A stretch of DNA of 64,000 bases. Origin: Curtobacterium pusillum. GTDB lineage: Bacteria > Actinomycetota > Actinomycetes > Actinomycetales > Microbacteriaceae. The number at the start of each line of letters is the position of its first letter. Position 1 is the stretch's first letter. Below the pieces are notes generated by a model that was not told the DNA's origin, did not search any database, and saw only the letters and a list, made by a program, of their open reading frames with translations. Both the position numbers and the translations under genes were made by a program. This document shows, one piece after another, positions 43,869-52,210 of the stretch. The stretch spans positions 2,790,001 through 2,854,000 of the forward strand of contig CP018783.1 of the NCBI GenBank assembly GCA_002025645.1, in the 5' to 3' direction.

Positions 43869-45124
43869 GCTGCTGCTCCTGCACGTCGGGCATCGGCCTC
43901 ACGGCGGGCGGGCATCAGGCCGATGACGTCCTGCTCGCTCGGGGCCTCGGCGGGGAAGCGCGCCGGGTCGTAGCGGCTGGCGTCGCCGAGGGTGGTCGTG
44001 CTCGTGACGCTGAGCTCGGCTGCGATCCGCCCGAGGCCCGGACCGTGCGTGACACCGGACTCGTTGTCGCCGCCGGCCACCACGAGCCCAGCGACCTCGG
44101 GGACGGCACCGACGATGAAGTTCCGGTCGGCGGTCATCGAGACGACGCCCTGGGTGGCGGTCTCGTCCGCTCCGAGGGCGCTCGCCGCGTCGGGGAGCAG
44201 CTTCGCCACGATCGGGTGGAGGGACTCCCGCATGGCGTCGAGCAGGTCGGAGCGGACCGGTCGGCGAGCGGGTTCGGTGCGGCGGTCGGCCCCGCTGACG
44301 AAGAGCGGCTCGTACCCTCGGCCCGCGCCGTACGTCAGTCCGCCGCGGTGCTCCCGGATCCACAGGCCCTGCAGTTCGGGGAGCATCAGGGTCGGCAGGG
44401 TGCCCGGCAGGCCGAACGGCTTCGTCACCAGGCGGCTCGCGACCACCCGCACCGTCGGCAGCTCGCGCCCGAAGGGTGCGAGGAGGGTGTTCGTCCAGCT
44501 GCCGGCGGCGAGCACGACCTTCGCGGCGTCGATGACCTCGCCACTCGCGGTCCGGACGCCCGTGACGGAGCCGTCCCGTGCCTCCAGGCCGGTGACCGGG
44601 GTGTGCTCGCGGAACGTGACGCCGCGTGCGCGGAGTGCGCCGACGAGTGCTGCGGCCGTGTCGGGTGCGCTGATCTGGATGCCGTCGGGGTGGAAGAATC
44701 CGGCCGTGACGGCCGAAGGGTCGAGGCCGGGCACGAGGTCGGCGGCCTCGGCCGGGGTGAGGGTGCGTGCGCCCGCTGGGCGGAACCGGTGCTCCTCGAA
44801 CGGCGGGATGTGGTCGGCGCGGCCCTCGTCGGTGACCGTCAGCCAGACGTTGCCGTTCTGGCGGTAGCCCGTCGGGCCGTTCCCGGACTCGGCGAGGCGA
44901 CGGTAGAAGTCGATGCCGTACTGCTCGACGTCCCGTTCGGACTCGTTCCAGTACCAGGCGTACCCGGCTGCCCAGAGACCCACGAACCCGGCGCCCGCGG
45001 TCGTCGTCCCGCCCGCTGCCGGGCCGCTGTCGACCACGACGACGCGTTGGCCGAGCTCGGCGAGGTGCCACGCGGTGGAGAGGCCGATGATGCCGGCGCC
45101 GACGACGACGGTGGGGGAGGACAT
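43865..45124 (-). CDS. FAD-dependent amino acid/amine oxidase (DAO family)
   Basis: 419 residues. The N-terminal fold is VVVGAGIIGLSTAWHLAELG, and the C-terminal FAD motif is GLVVAGGDNESGVTHGPGLG. It belongs to the DAO superfamily next to glycine/sarcosine oxidases or dehydrogenases. It is the first gene of the operon, which also has a second oxidase, a peptide-type binding protein and an M20 peptidase. One GCCTCCAG copy (44580-44587) is inside, read as GLEARDG. Confidence 0.88.
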   Translation of the reverse strand: MSSPTVVVGAGIIGLSTAWHLAELGQRVVVVDSGPAAGGTTTAGAGFVGLWAAGYAWYWNESERDVEQYGIDFYRRLAESGNGPTGYRQNGNVWLTVTDEGRADHIPPFEEHRFRPAGARTLTPAEAADLVPGLDPSAVTAGFFHPDGIQISAPDTAAALVGALRARGVTFREHTPVTGLEARDGSVTGVRTASGEVIDAAKVVLAAGSWTNTLLAPFGRELPTVRVVASRLVTKPFGLPGTLPTLMLPELQGLWIREHRGGLTYGAGRGYEPLFVSGADRRTEPARRPVRSDLLDAMRESLHPIVAKLLPDAASALGADETATQGVVSMTADRNFIVGAVPEVAGLVVAGGDNESGVTHGPGLGRIAAELSVTSTTTLGDASRYDPARFPAEAPSEQDVIGLMPARREADARRAGAAA

Positions 45125-45151
45125 GGGGTGAGCGTAATGTGACCGCGTTTC

Positions 45152-45163
45152 CGACACGTGTCG
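45152..45163 (-). promoter_or_regulatory. CGACACGTGTCG palindrome, operator candidate
   Basis: A perfect 12-bp palindrome 28 nt upstream of the first oxidase gene, and the only clear control-like site in the 59-nt gap. Confidence 0.4.
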
Positions 45164-45183
45164 TCTGTGACGTCGTGTGACGC

Positions 45184-46137
45184 TCAGTCCTCCGTGTCGA
45201 ACGCCGGCAGGACGGTCTTTGCGGATTCGGCCACGAGGGCGTCGTCGTACTTCGCTGCCGGGTCGTTCTTCGTCGTCAGGACCGAGATGACGATGTCGTG
45301 GCCGTCGGTCGTCGTGACGCGGGCGATGTCGTTGCGGATGCCGCCTGCGCCGCCGGACTTGTCCGCCACCGTCCACCCCGTCGGTGCGCCGGCACGGATG
45401 AGGGTGTCGCCCGTGGCGTTGCCGCTCATCCAGTCCTGGAGCTTCGCGGTGTCGGTGGCGTTGAGCGTGCGCCCGTCGAACACCTTCGCCAGGTCCGCGG
45501 TGAACGCGGCAGGCGTGGTGGTGTCCTCGGTGCTGGCTGGTTCGATCGTGTTGAGGTCCGGCTCGTCGTTGACCACCTCGGTCGTGGCGTCGCCGAGCTC
45601 GGTGAGGGCGTCGTCGAGTCCCTTCGGTCCGCCGATCCGCTTGAGGACGAGGTCGAGCGCCGTGTTGTCGCTCTGCCGGACGGCTGCCTCGGCCAACTGC
45701 GAGTACGTCAGCCCGTCGGACGTGTGCTGCTCGGTCACCGGGGAGTACCCCGCCGCCGCGACGTCCTCCGCGGTCCAGTGCGCGCGTTCGTCACGGGCGG
45801 CACCGTGGACGGACCGCAGGAACTGCGCGGCTGCGAACGCCTTGAGCGTGGACGCGTACCCGAAGCGGCGGTCGCCGTTGTACGAGACGGTCTCGCCGGT
45901 CGTCGTGTCGGTCGCGACGACGCCGACCGTTGCGTCGTAATGGTGCTCGAGGGCGGCGAGGGACTTCGCAACGGCGGCGCGGTCTGCTCCGGTGACCGCC
46001 GGTGTCGCGCTGGATCCGGTCGGCGTCGGTGCCACGGTGCCGGTGCCGGTGTGGGTCGGCGCCGTCGTGCCACCGGCGCAACCGGCGAGTGCGAGCGCGA
46101 CGACGACGCTGGCGACCAGGGCGGTGGAGTGGCGCAT
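45184..46137 (-). CDS. Class A beta-lactamase, lipoprotein
   Basis: 317 residues. The signal peptide ends in the lipobox LALAGC, and a Thr/Pro-rich linker (about 20-45) follows. The active-site motifs are complete: YASTLKAF (Ser70-x-x-Lys73), QSDNTALD (SDN loop), EPDLNTIEP (Glu166 of the omega loop) and DKSGGAGG (Lys234-Ser-Gly). It is anchored on the outer face of the membrane. The promoter region lies next to the putative transposon end at about 46226. Intact, so probably functional. Confidence 0.93.
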   Translation of the reverse strand: MRHSTALVASVVVALALAGCAGGTTAPTHTGTGTVAPTPTGSSATPAVTGADRAAVAKSLAALEHHYDATVGVVATDTTTGETVSYNGDRRFGYASTLKAFAAAQFLRSVHGAARDERAHWTAEDVAAAGYSPVTEQHTSDGLTYSQLAEAAVRQSDNTALDLVLKRIGGPKGLDDALTELGDATTEVVNDEPDLNTIEPASTEDTTTPAAFTADLAKVFDGRTLNATDTAKLQDWMSGNATGDTLIRAGAPTGWTVADKSGGAGGIRNDIARVTTTDGHDIVISVLTTKNDPAAKYDDALVAESAKTVLPAFDTED

Positions 46138-46225
46138 GGGGGCACCCTGCCGCGGATGCCTGGACCCGCGCCGGGAACGACGACCCGCGGGGCATCGGGG
46201 AAGCGGACGAGCACCGGCACGAGAG

Positions 46226-46330
46226 TGTCGTTTCTCGAGACAGGTGAGACTCTTTCGCAGCGATGAGACCATGCGCTGCTTGAGAACGCCAGATCGACGC
46301 GTTCCAGATTCTTCTCACAAGACGTGAGAC
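46226..46330. mobile_element. Putative Tn7-like transposon end with spaced repeats
   Basis: The candidate tip TGTCG (46226-46230) is followed by TTCTCGAGACAGGTGAGAC (46232-46250). TTCTCACAAGACGTGAGAC (46312-46330) repeats it at 14 of 19 positions in the same direction, and a weaker copy ends in ATGAGACC (46263-46270). Spaced direct copies of a 19-22 bp site near a TGT tip are the known layout of TnsB-binding ends. No inverted counterpart was found to 64,000, and no target-site duplication can be checked. Confidence 0.45.
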
Positions 46331-46355
46331 CTTCCGGGATGGGTGGCCAGTACGA

Positions 46356-46397
46356 CGAAAACGACGGCGAAGCTGATGCGCTTCGCCGTCGTTCTCG
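46356..46397. terminator. Strong hairpin behind tniQ
   Basis: The 17-nt arms pair with one mismatch (core ACGACGGCGAAG / CTTCGCCGTCGT, loop CTGATGCG). It is 13 nt behind the tniQ stop and would also block transcription entering the element from outside. Confidence 0.85.
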
Positions 46398-46409
46398 TGT
46401 TGTTCGGTT

Positions 46410-48239
46410 CTAGTTGAGGATCCGGTCCTCGGGTTCGCACTCGGTGCAGCCGCGTGACTTCCGACGGTTCGGGACGCTCTGTTGCTTGACGTGTCCGAAG
46501 GCGCACTTCCACCAGTGCCGGTCGGTTCCGGCGAGCATGAACTCGGGCCGCTTGGGAGCGTTGAGGTGGTCGTGCCACTCGGTGACGAGGAGCGGGTCGG
46601 TGGTTGCGAGGTCGTTGACTCGGAGGACCAGTCGCCGGCGGGAGCAGACCGAGCATCCGTAGCCCTGGACCTTCCGGTCGATGCGCTGCGGGTACCAGTG
46701 GGCGGCGCCGGTGGCGCACAGCCAGTAGACCGTGTCGTTGGAGCCGGGCGAGTAGTCCTCGGGCTGCTTGCCGTTGTTGCGGGTGGGGTGCCACTGTGCG
46801 GCGATGTCAGGGTGCGTGTCGGCGAGGCTTGTGCGCTCGCTTCGGAGCCGAGCGCGGCGGCAGGGTTCGCAGCCGGATCCTTGGCTTCGGTTGTAGAGGG
46901 ACATCTTGTAGTGGTGTCCGCAGTCGGGGCAGATCCATTCGGGCTTGTCGCCGCTGCCGGCGCACATCTTGGTCGCAGGGTGGCCTGCTTCGTAGGCCGG
47001 GTCGAGTTCGGCTGCGAGGCGGGGGTGGGTGGTGGTGAGGTCGTTGATGCCGGGGACGATGGTGCGGTTGCTGCAGATGCCGCAGTTCGTGCCGCCCTGA
47101 GTTCGGTTGGAGGCGGTGGCCCAGTAGACGTGGCGGTTGCGCGGGCACCGCCACGCGAGGCTGAGCCGGGCCGCGGCTTGGATGGTTTGGGCGGTGGTGG
47201 CGCCGTTGAGAACTGGGTCGAGCTCTTTGGCGACGTCGGGGTGCGTGGTAGCGAGGTCGTTGTAGCCGAGGGCGACGACGCTGTTGGTGCAGACCGGGCA
47301 TCGGCCCTTGCTCGAGTGCTGGTGCCCGTGGTCACAGATGACGAGGCCGCCGCGGCTGATGCGGAGACTGCTGCTGCCCTTGCCTGCTGCGTTGTAGGAC
47401 GCGAAGGGGATGACCTGATGTGCGGCGACGTACGCGTCGGCGAGGTGCTGCGGGACTGCGTAGTCGTGTGCCCATGCCAGCTCGTACGGTGTTGCCGTGA
47501 CGACTGCGTGGCGGAGCGCCCAGAGCGTCGGGCGCAAGTATCCCCACAGGGCAGCGACGAGCTTGGTGACGTTGCGGCCAGCAGGACCGGTTACAGCGTC
47601 GACGAGGACACCGTAGGCGTGGGCATAGTCCGTGCCAGGGCGCAGAAAGTCCTCGAGGAAACGGCCTGTGGTCACGACGGCGGCGATGTCGACGATGACG
47701 GCGAGGTCGGCGACATCGCCGTTGCCGATGCGAGCGGTCGCGCTCTGAAGGACGTTGAAGAGGTGCGGGGTCAGTCGGCCGGCTTTGCGCAGCCGGTTGA
47801 AGCGGAGTGTGGCGCGAACGGTGGCGGCGTCGACAGTGGTCTGCCTGGTGGAGAGGTCGAGTCCGACCCATCGACGGTGCCGGATGCAGACGGGGCTCGT
47901 GAAGTGGGGCGCTTGCAGCACCATCTCGCCTTTGGCGCAGAGGGTGCACATCAGCCTGACGGTGCCGGCGTCCGGGCAGAGCTCGCAGCGGTGTTCGCCG
48001 CCGTTGAGCTCGGCAGTGGAGAGCGCGGCGCCGAAGCGCAGATTGCGGCCGGTCTTCAGCTCGAGCACGTCCTTCCATGCCAGGGTGGCCGTCTCCGTTT
48101 CCGCGATGCGGAGTAGCTGCTTCTGGTGCGATTCGAACTCGCGGTTCACCTTCAGCAGTCGACGCGTGTAGCTGTCTTCGGTTTCGCAGTGCAGTGGTCT
48201 GAGCGTCATCGGGTAGGGGCGGGAGAGGTGGTCGTTCAT
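46410..48239 (-). CDS. tniQ: TniQ/TnsD-like transposon target selector with zinc-ribbon array
   Basis: 609 residues. The N-terminal part (about 10-130) is TniQ-like, with zinc ligands in CELC (85-88), CTLC (98-101) and HFTSPVCIRH (112-121). A helical middle (130-290) follows. The C-terminal half (about 300-603) has five treble-clef/zinc-ribbon units of the DUF4379 type: cysteine pairs near 302/314-317, 365/386-389, 437-440/457-460, 508/529-532 and 579/598-601, separated by NDLATTHP-type linkers. TnsD/TniQ proteins choose the insertion site and recruit TnsC. Starts within the tnsC stop (ATGA). Confidence 0.82.
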   Translation of the reverse strand: MNDHLSRPYPMTLRPLHCETEDSYTRRLLKVNREFESHQKQLLRIAETETATLAWKDVLELKTGRNLRFGAALSTAELNGGEHRCELCPDAGTVRLMCTLCAKGEMVLQAPHFTSPVCIRHRRWVGLDLSTRQTTVDAATVRATLRFNRLRKAGRLTPHLFNVLQSATARIGNGDVADLAVIVDIAAVVTTGRFLEDFLRPGTDYAHAYGVLVDAVTGPAGRNVTKLVAALWGYLRPTLWALRHAVVTATPYELAWAHDYAVPQHLADAYVAAHQVIPFASYNAAGKGSSSLRISRGGLVICDHGHQHSSKGRCPVCTNSVVALGYNDLATTHPDVAKELDPVLNGATTAQTIQAAARLSLAWRCPRNRHVYWATASNRTQGGTNCGICSNRTIVPGINDLTTTHPRLAAELDPAYEAGHPATKMCAGSGDKPEWICPDCGHHYKMSLYNRSQGSGCEPCRRARLRSERTSLADTHPDIAAQWHPTRNNGKQPEDYSPGSNDTVYWLCATGAAHWYPQRIDRKVQGYGCSVCSRRRLVLRVNDLATTDPLLVTEWHDHLNAPKRPEFMLAGTDRHWWKCAFGHVKQQSVPNRRKSRGCTECEPEDRILN

Positions 48240-49309
48240 GCTGCGATTCCTGAGCGGCGAGTCTTTTTGCTGTGTGCGGTCTGGCTGACCCGGTTGGCGT
48301 AGGCGGCTTCGGCGGCGGCATCGAGCTGCTGCGCGTCGAGCAGGGCTCGGTTGATGCGCTCGAAGGGGATGCTCGGGTCGGTGATTGCGTCGGTGGCTGC
48401 TCCGGTGAGGAGGCGGCCGAGGCTGCCGATGGAGCCGTTGGTGCGGTCGTGGAGGTAGTCCGAGTGGTCGGCGAGGGTGCCGTGTTCGTGGTGGCGGAGG
48501 GGAAGCTGCTTCTCGAACGTGCTGATGAGCGCCTTCCACGTCTTGGCGTCCTTGAGATTGCTGAGGTTGTAAGGGTGCAGCTCCAGCAGGGAGAACCGTC
48601 CGCCAATCTGTGCTCCACGTTCGGTAGCGAGCATCTTCTTCACGTTGATGCCGGCGTAGAGGAACGTCGCGGCGAGGTCGTTGTGGAGGTTCTTCAGGAG
48701 GTCGTGGGATTCGCCGTTGCCCTGGGTGTGGCGAGCGAGGTTGTGGAGTTCGTCGATGACGACGAGCTGGGTGCCAGCGGCGTTGAGGAGGTCGACTACC
48801 CGATTGCGGATGCTCAGCATCGTTTCGCCGCTGCTGACGGTGAGGCCGAAGAAGTCGGCGAAGGTGCGCATGAGCAGCTTCCCGGTGGAGCCCGCAGGAA
48901 CTTCGATGTAGACGACGGGGATGCGGTTGTGCGCGCGGAAGTCGGGAACTTGGGCCCCGTAGGAGCGGTAGATGTGCCGCATGAGGCTCTTGCACAGCGT
49001 GGTCTTGCCGAGGGTCGAGTCGCCGGAGATGACGAGTCCGGCGTGGCCGGAGTTCCGTCCCGCGTTCGCGGCGAAGGCCTTCTCCAGCTGGGTGCGGGCC
49101 GTGGTGTAGTGCGGCGTGGCGAGAACGATGCCCCCAGACAGGTGCACGACGCGTGCCCGGTTGTGTGCGGCACGTTCCTGATCGGAGAGGGCGGCGTAGG
49201 ACCGGTCGTCGAGGGCAGGTGGTGGCTCGGAGGTCGACGCGAGGAAGCTGTCGAGGCTTTCGAGACGGTGAAGAGCTGCTGGGCGGTCGTCGCCGTGGAA
49301 GTGAATCAT
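48236..49309 (-). CDS. tnsC: TnsC-like AAA+ transposition regulator
   Basis: 357 residues. Walker A is SGDSTLGKTTL (about 95-105) and Walker B is LVVIDELHNLAR (about 182-193). The AAA+ core is followed by a helical C-terminal region, and the length matches TnsC/TniB-type ATPases. It links the target selector with the transposase and provides target immunity in known Tn7 systems. It lies 12 nt behind tnsB and overlaps tniQ. Confidence 0.88.
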   Translation of the reverse strand: MIHFHGDDRPAALHRLESLDSFLASTSEPPPALDDRSYAALSDQERAAHNRARVVHLSGGIVLATPHYTTARTQLEKAFAANAGRNSGHAGLVISGDSTLGKTTLCKSLMRHIYRSYGAQVPDFRAHNRIPVVYIEVPAGSTGKLLMRTFADFFGLTVSSGETMLSIRNRVVDLLNAAGTQLVVIDELHNLARHTQGNGESHDLLKNLHNDLAATFLYAGINVKKMLATERGAQIGGRFSLLELHPYNLSNLKDAKTWKALISTFEKQLPLRHHEHGTLADHSDYLHDRTNGSIGSLGRLLTGAATDAITDPSIPFERINRALLDAQQLDAAAEAAYANRVSQTAHSKKTRRSGIAA

Positions 49310-49321
49310 CGGTCGTTCGTT

Positions 49322-51247
49322 TCAGTAGAGGGCGTACACGGCGACGTCGGTGTCATCGTCATGGGAGTTGTCGGGCGAGGAGATGTCGGTGTCGGTGTTG
49401 GTGTCGGTATCGGTATAGATGGCGGTGTGCAGGGGTGCTCCGCTGAGCGCCGCCGTCACGGCTGCGACGTTGCGGCGGTCCTCGTCGGCGTCTTCGTCGG
49501 TGTCGTTGAGGTCGAAGTCGCGGTCTTCGAGGTGCGGGTAGAGGTTCGCGTCGCCGTTGCGGAGGGTGCACTCAATCCAGCCCCCGCCCGGCTTCGGGAG
49601 CCAGGCCTTGAACGGGTTGTACGGGTCGAGCTTCACCTCGTACTTGCCCTTGCGGCGGCTGTCGTCCGACAGGGTGTTGCGCAGCGGGTCGAGCTCATCT
49701 GAGTCGAACTGGCGGTAGTTGACGACGACGCCCGTGTCGGTCACCCGGCGGTGCTTGGTCGCCAGCATGGCGATGTAGTCGTCGCGGGTGAAGGTCGTCT
49801 CGAGGTTGCTGGTCATCCTTGATGCGGCGGTGAACATCTGGAACGGGGTGAGCACGATGCTCGGGTCGAGCGGGTCGCGCAGGCCACCGTGGGGACGGTG
49901 GTTCCAGAACTTCAGGAACCAGTCGTCAAGGAGCTCGTGGAGGGCGTAGATGTCCATCAGCTCCTCCTGCTCGACGCGGTACCCGCGGAATTCGGGGGAG
50001 CGTCCGACGTAGCCGTTGAGGTACTGGATGAGCAGGCTGTCGATGCTGCCGAAGTTGCGTTCCACGAGGGGCTTGCTCGTCGGGGTGTGCGGAGCGCTGT
50101 AGCGGATGTCGATGCTGTGCATCTCGGCGGCGGCGCGGAAGGCTTCGGAGATGAAGTCCTTGCCGTTGTCCATGACGATGCAGCGGGGGTGGACGAACGG
50201 CCTCGACTGTTCCCAGTCGCGCCGCTCATCCGCGTCCATCAGTGGCACGCCCGGGTTCACCCGCTGCACCATGGCACGGAAGTCGCTGTTGTCCGGGCGG
50301 TTCTGCGGCGGTGTCAACGCCTGCGCGAGAAGCGCGACGTGGTCAACGGCCTTCGCCGCAGTGAGTCGGAGCGTGAACGCGAGGACAAGCCGGGTGGCGC
50401 GGTCGAACAGCACCGTGAGGATGGGGCGGACGGGGTCCCCGCCGGGGGACTTGACGAGGAGGTCGAGGGTGGTGGAGTCGACCTGCACTTCGTTGCCGGG
50501 CAGCAACTCCGTCCGGGTGTTGAAGACTCGGACGGGCCGGTTCGCCAGCGACCGTCGCGTCGATGCGGAGCCAGTTGTGTGCTTGCCGATGGTCAGCAGG
50601 TCGATGTAGCGGTACATCGTCGCGTTCGATGGCATGGACGGCGCATCTGCTCCACGCCACATCACGAGGTGCTTGGCGGTTTCGTCGATGAGGCGGCTTT
50701 TGGTGCCGGTCGAACGGTTCCGCTGGTCGGCGATGACGGCGCAGAGCGCCTCGAAGATGTCGGGGTGGATGTTCTTCATGGGAGGGTCCGAGCGGTGTGC
50801 GCGGCCGTCAGCGAGCGCGGAAGTTCCGTGCTCTCGGTAGGCGGCGAGCTTGCGCATCAGGGTCGCGCGAGAGGCCTTCTGCCCGCTCTTGCGCAGCTCT
50901 TGCACCTTGGCCGCGACGCGCTCGTTTTGTGTGGTCTTGTCGAGGTCGTACTCCGCGCGACGACCGGCTCGAGCGGGATTGACTCCCGTTTCGATTTCTT
51001 CGAGGTGGTCAGCCAGCGTCATCGCAGCTGTCTTGTGCTTCTGCGGAAGCGTTTCGAAGCGACGAATGTGCTCGGTGAACGTCCTCGGTAGGCCGGCCGC
51101 CTGCTGGCTGAGCTCTGCGATGTGCATGTCTTGGACCTGGCCCGTGGCGGTGTTGCGGAGGCGGATGACGCTGCCCGAGCGGGTGACGAACTGGTGGATG
51201 CTGCCGTCGCGGAACTCGATGGGGTGATCGGTGTTGATGGTGTTCAT
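49322..51247 (-). CDS. tnsB: TnsB-like DDE transposase/integrase
   Basis: 641 residues. N-terminal DNA-binding helices (about 100-240) are followed by an RNase-H-like core with the triad D257 (EVQVDST), D360 (VMDNGKDF) and E396 (LVERNFGS). The D-to-E spacing is 35 residues, as in retroviral-type integrases. A Mu-C-like beta barrel lies at about 510-580. The acidic tail from about 595 contains a TDTDTNTDTD repeat, where Tn7 TnsB contacts TnsC. The ATG overlaps the tnsA stop. It joins the transposon 3' ends to target DNA. Confidence 0.92.
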   Translation of the reverse strand: MNTINTDHPIEFRDGSIHQFVTRSGSVIRLRNTATGQVQDMHIAELSQQAAGLPRTFTEHIRRFETLPQKHKTAAMTLADHLEEIETGVNPARAGRRAEYDLDKTTQNERVAAKVQELRKSGQKASRATLMRKLAAYREHGTSALADGRAHRSDPPMKNIHPDIFEALCAVIADQRNRSTGTKSRLIDETAKHLVMWRGADAPSMPSNATMYRYIDLLTIGKHTTGSASTRRSLANRPVRVFNTRTELLPGNEVQVDSTTLDLLVKSPGGDPVRPILTVLFDRATRLVLAFTLRLTAAKAVDHVALLAQALTPPQNRPDNSDFRAMVQRVNPGVPLMDADERRDWEQSRPFVHPRCIVMDNGKDFISEAFRAAAEMHSIDIRYSAPHTPTSKPLVERNFGSIDSLLIQYLNGYVGRSPEFRGYRVEQEELMDIYALHELLDDWFLKFWNHRPHGGLRDPLDPSIVLTPFQMFTAASRMTSNLETTFTRDDYIAMLATKHRRVTDTGVVVNYRQFDSDELDPLRNTLSDDSRRKGKYEVKLDPYNPFKAWLPKPGGGWIECTLRNGDANLYPHLEDRDFDLNDTDEDADEDRRNVAAVTAALSGAPLHTAIYTDTDTNTDTDISSPDNSHDDDTDVAVYALY

Positions 51248-52086
51248 GGGAGGAGCCGTTCGATGAGTGTGCGGTCGGAGATGGGGGTGGTGAGGTCGAG
51301 GCCGAGTAGTCCGCTCCAGATGAGGTGGAACAGGCCGGAGCGACCACGAGCGAGGTCCTCGGGAGCGAGCAGTCGCGCTGCGTTGTGGAGCGGCAGCGGC
51401 TGGTGCAGTGCGTCGACCGTTCGGGAGATGGCTTCTGGCGGGGGTCGGTAGCCGTGGTGCTTGAACCCGGCAATCCACGACAGGTTCACGTCGACCTGAC
51501 GGGGCAGCTCGTGGTGGAGTTCGTAGTGGAAGCCGACGTGCTCACAGAACGCGCGCGTCTTCGCGAACTGCTCTTGGAACTTCGGGACGTACTTCTGCGG
51601 CTTCACATCGCGAAGCACCTGACGGTGGTCGCTGTGCAGGGTCAGCAGGTCCGGCGTGTGCGATGTGCCGTCCGCGAAGTCGATGCGCATCGGCTGCGTG
51701 CTGAGCGCGACGATGTCTTCTCGCAGGTCGAGCCAACGCATTACCTGCGCCTCGAGCTGCGATTCGTGCCAGATGTGCTTCCTGGCGCCGGTGAAGAAGT
51801 ACAACCCCTGGATGTTCTTCTGGCGCGGGTACCGGTGCGGTTGCCGGAAGAGCGCGACGTCGTAGAGCTCTCGGTTGAGCAGGTCAGGGTCCGCGGGCGC
51901 CGTCTTCTGGCGGGCGCGTTCCACGTCTGGCATCCAAGTGACGGTCGCCGGCAGCGCGAGCTCCGCCGCTTCCGCGGGAGTGAGCGTGCGCTGCGGCCGA
52001 CTGGTCCTCGGCCTGGAGGGCCGAGGCCGCGGGAGAGAGCGCGCACCGAACGCCAGAGCCGGGTTCATCGCGGTGGTGATGGTCAT
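51244..52086 (-). CDS. tnsA: TnsA-like endonuclease
   Basis: 280 residues (an ATG at 52068 is an alternative). The nuclease core is restriction-enzyme-like: HESQLEAQVMRWLDL with E112, HTPDLLTL with D146, and VLRDVKPQK with K162. A C-terminal helical domain of the TnsA type follows. TnsA cuts the 5' ends, so with TnsB the element should move by cut-and-paste instead of replication. It is the first gene of the transposition operon. Confidence 0.9.
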   Translation of the reverse strand: MTITTAMNPALAFGARSLPRPRPSRPRTSRPQRTLTPAEAAELALPATVTWMPDVERARQKTAPADPDLLNRELYDVALFRQPHRYPRQKNIQGLYFFTGARKHIWHESQLEAQVMRWLDLREDIVALSTQPMRIDFADGTSHTPDLLTLHSDHRQVLRDVKPQKYVPKFQEQFAKTRAFCEHVGFHYELHHELPRQVDVNLSWIAGFKHHGYRPPPEAISRTVDALHQPLPLHNAARLLAPEDLARGRSGLFHLIWSGLLGLDLTTPISDRTLIERLLP

Positions 52087-52105
52087 GTCTACCCCTGTGC
52101 TGCGA

Positions 52106-52171
52106 CGCTGACGTCAGCGGGGCGGAAACATGATTTGGGTCCTGCTTTTGGCACGAATATGCTCCTTTTGG
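52106..52171. promoter_or_regulatory. Divergent control region of tnsA and the small HTH gene
   Basis: CGCTGACGTCAGCG (52106-52119) is a perfect 14-bp palindrome 20 nt upstream of tnsA. Two CTTTTGG copies (52145-52151 and 52165-52171) are exactly 20 nt apart, i.e. two helical turns, on an AT-richer stretch. Both look like binding sites; the small regulator encoded divergently is the natural candidate (inference). Confidence 0.5.
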
Positions 52172-52210
52172 TGCTTTTTCGGCAGGTTTCGATGGTTGAG
52201 AGAGGGTGAG

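Noticed and set aside
45184..46137. Beta-lactamase as transposon cargo
   Set aside because: It lies outside the putative end at 46226, and its strand and composition match the chromosomal side. Without the far flank this is not certain.
49381..49420. Short tandem GGTGTC-type repeats as a satellite or CRISPR-like array
   Set aside because: They encode the TDTDTNTDTD tail of TnsB in frame and are too short and irregular for an array.
46410..52086. CRISPR-associated transposon (CAST)
   Set aside because: No cas gene and no array of repeats and spacers is visible in the window, and TniQ has its own zinc-ribbon array. The unseen part beyond 64,000 could change this.
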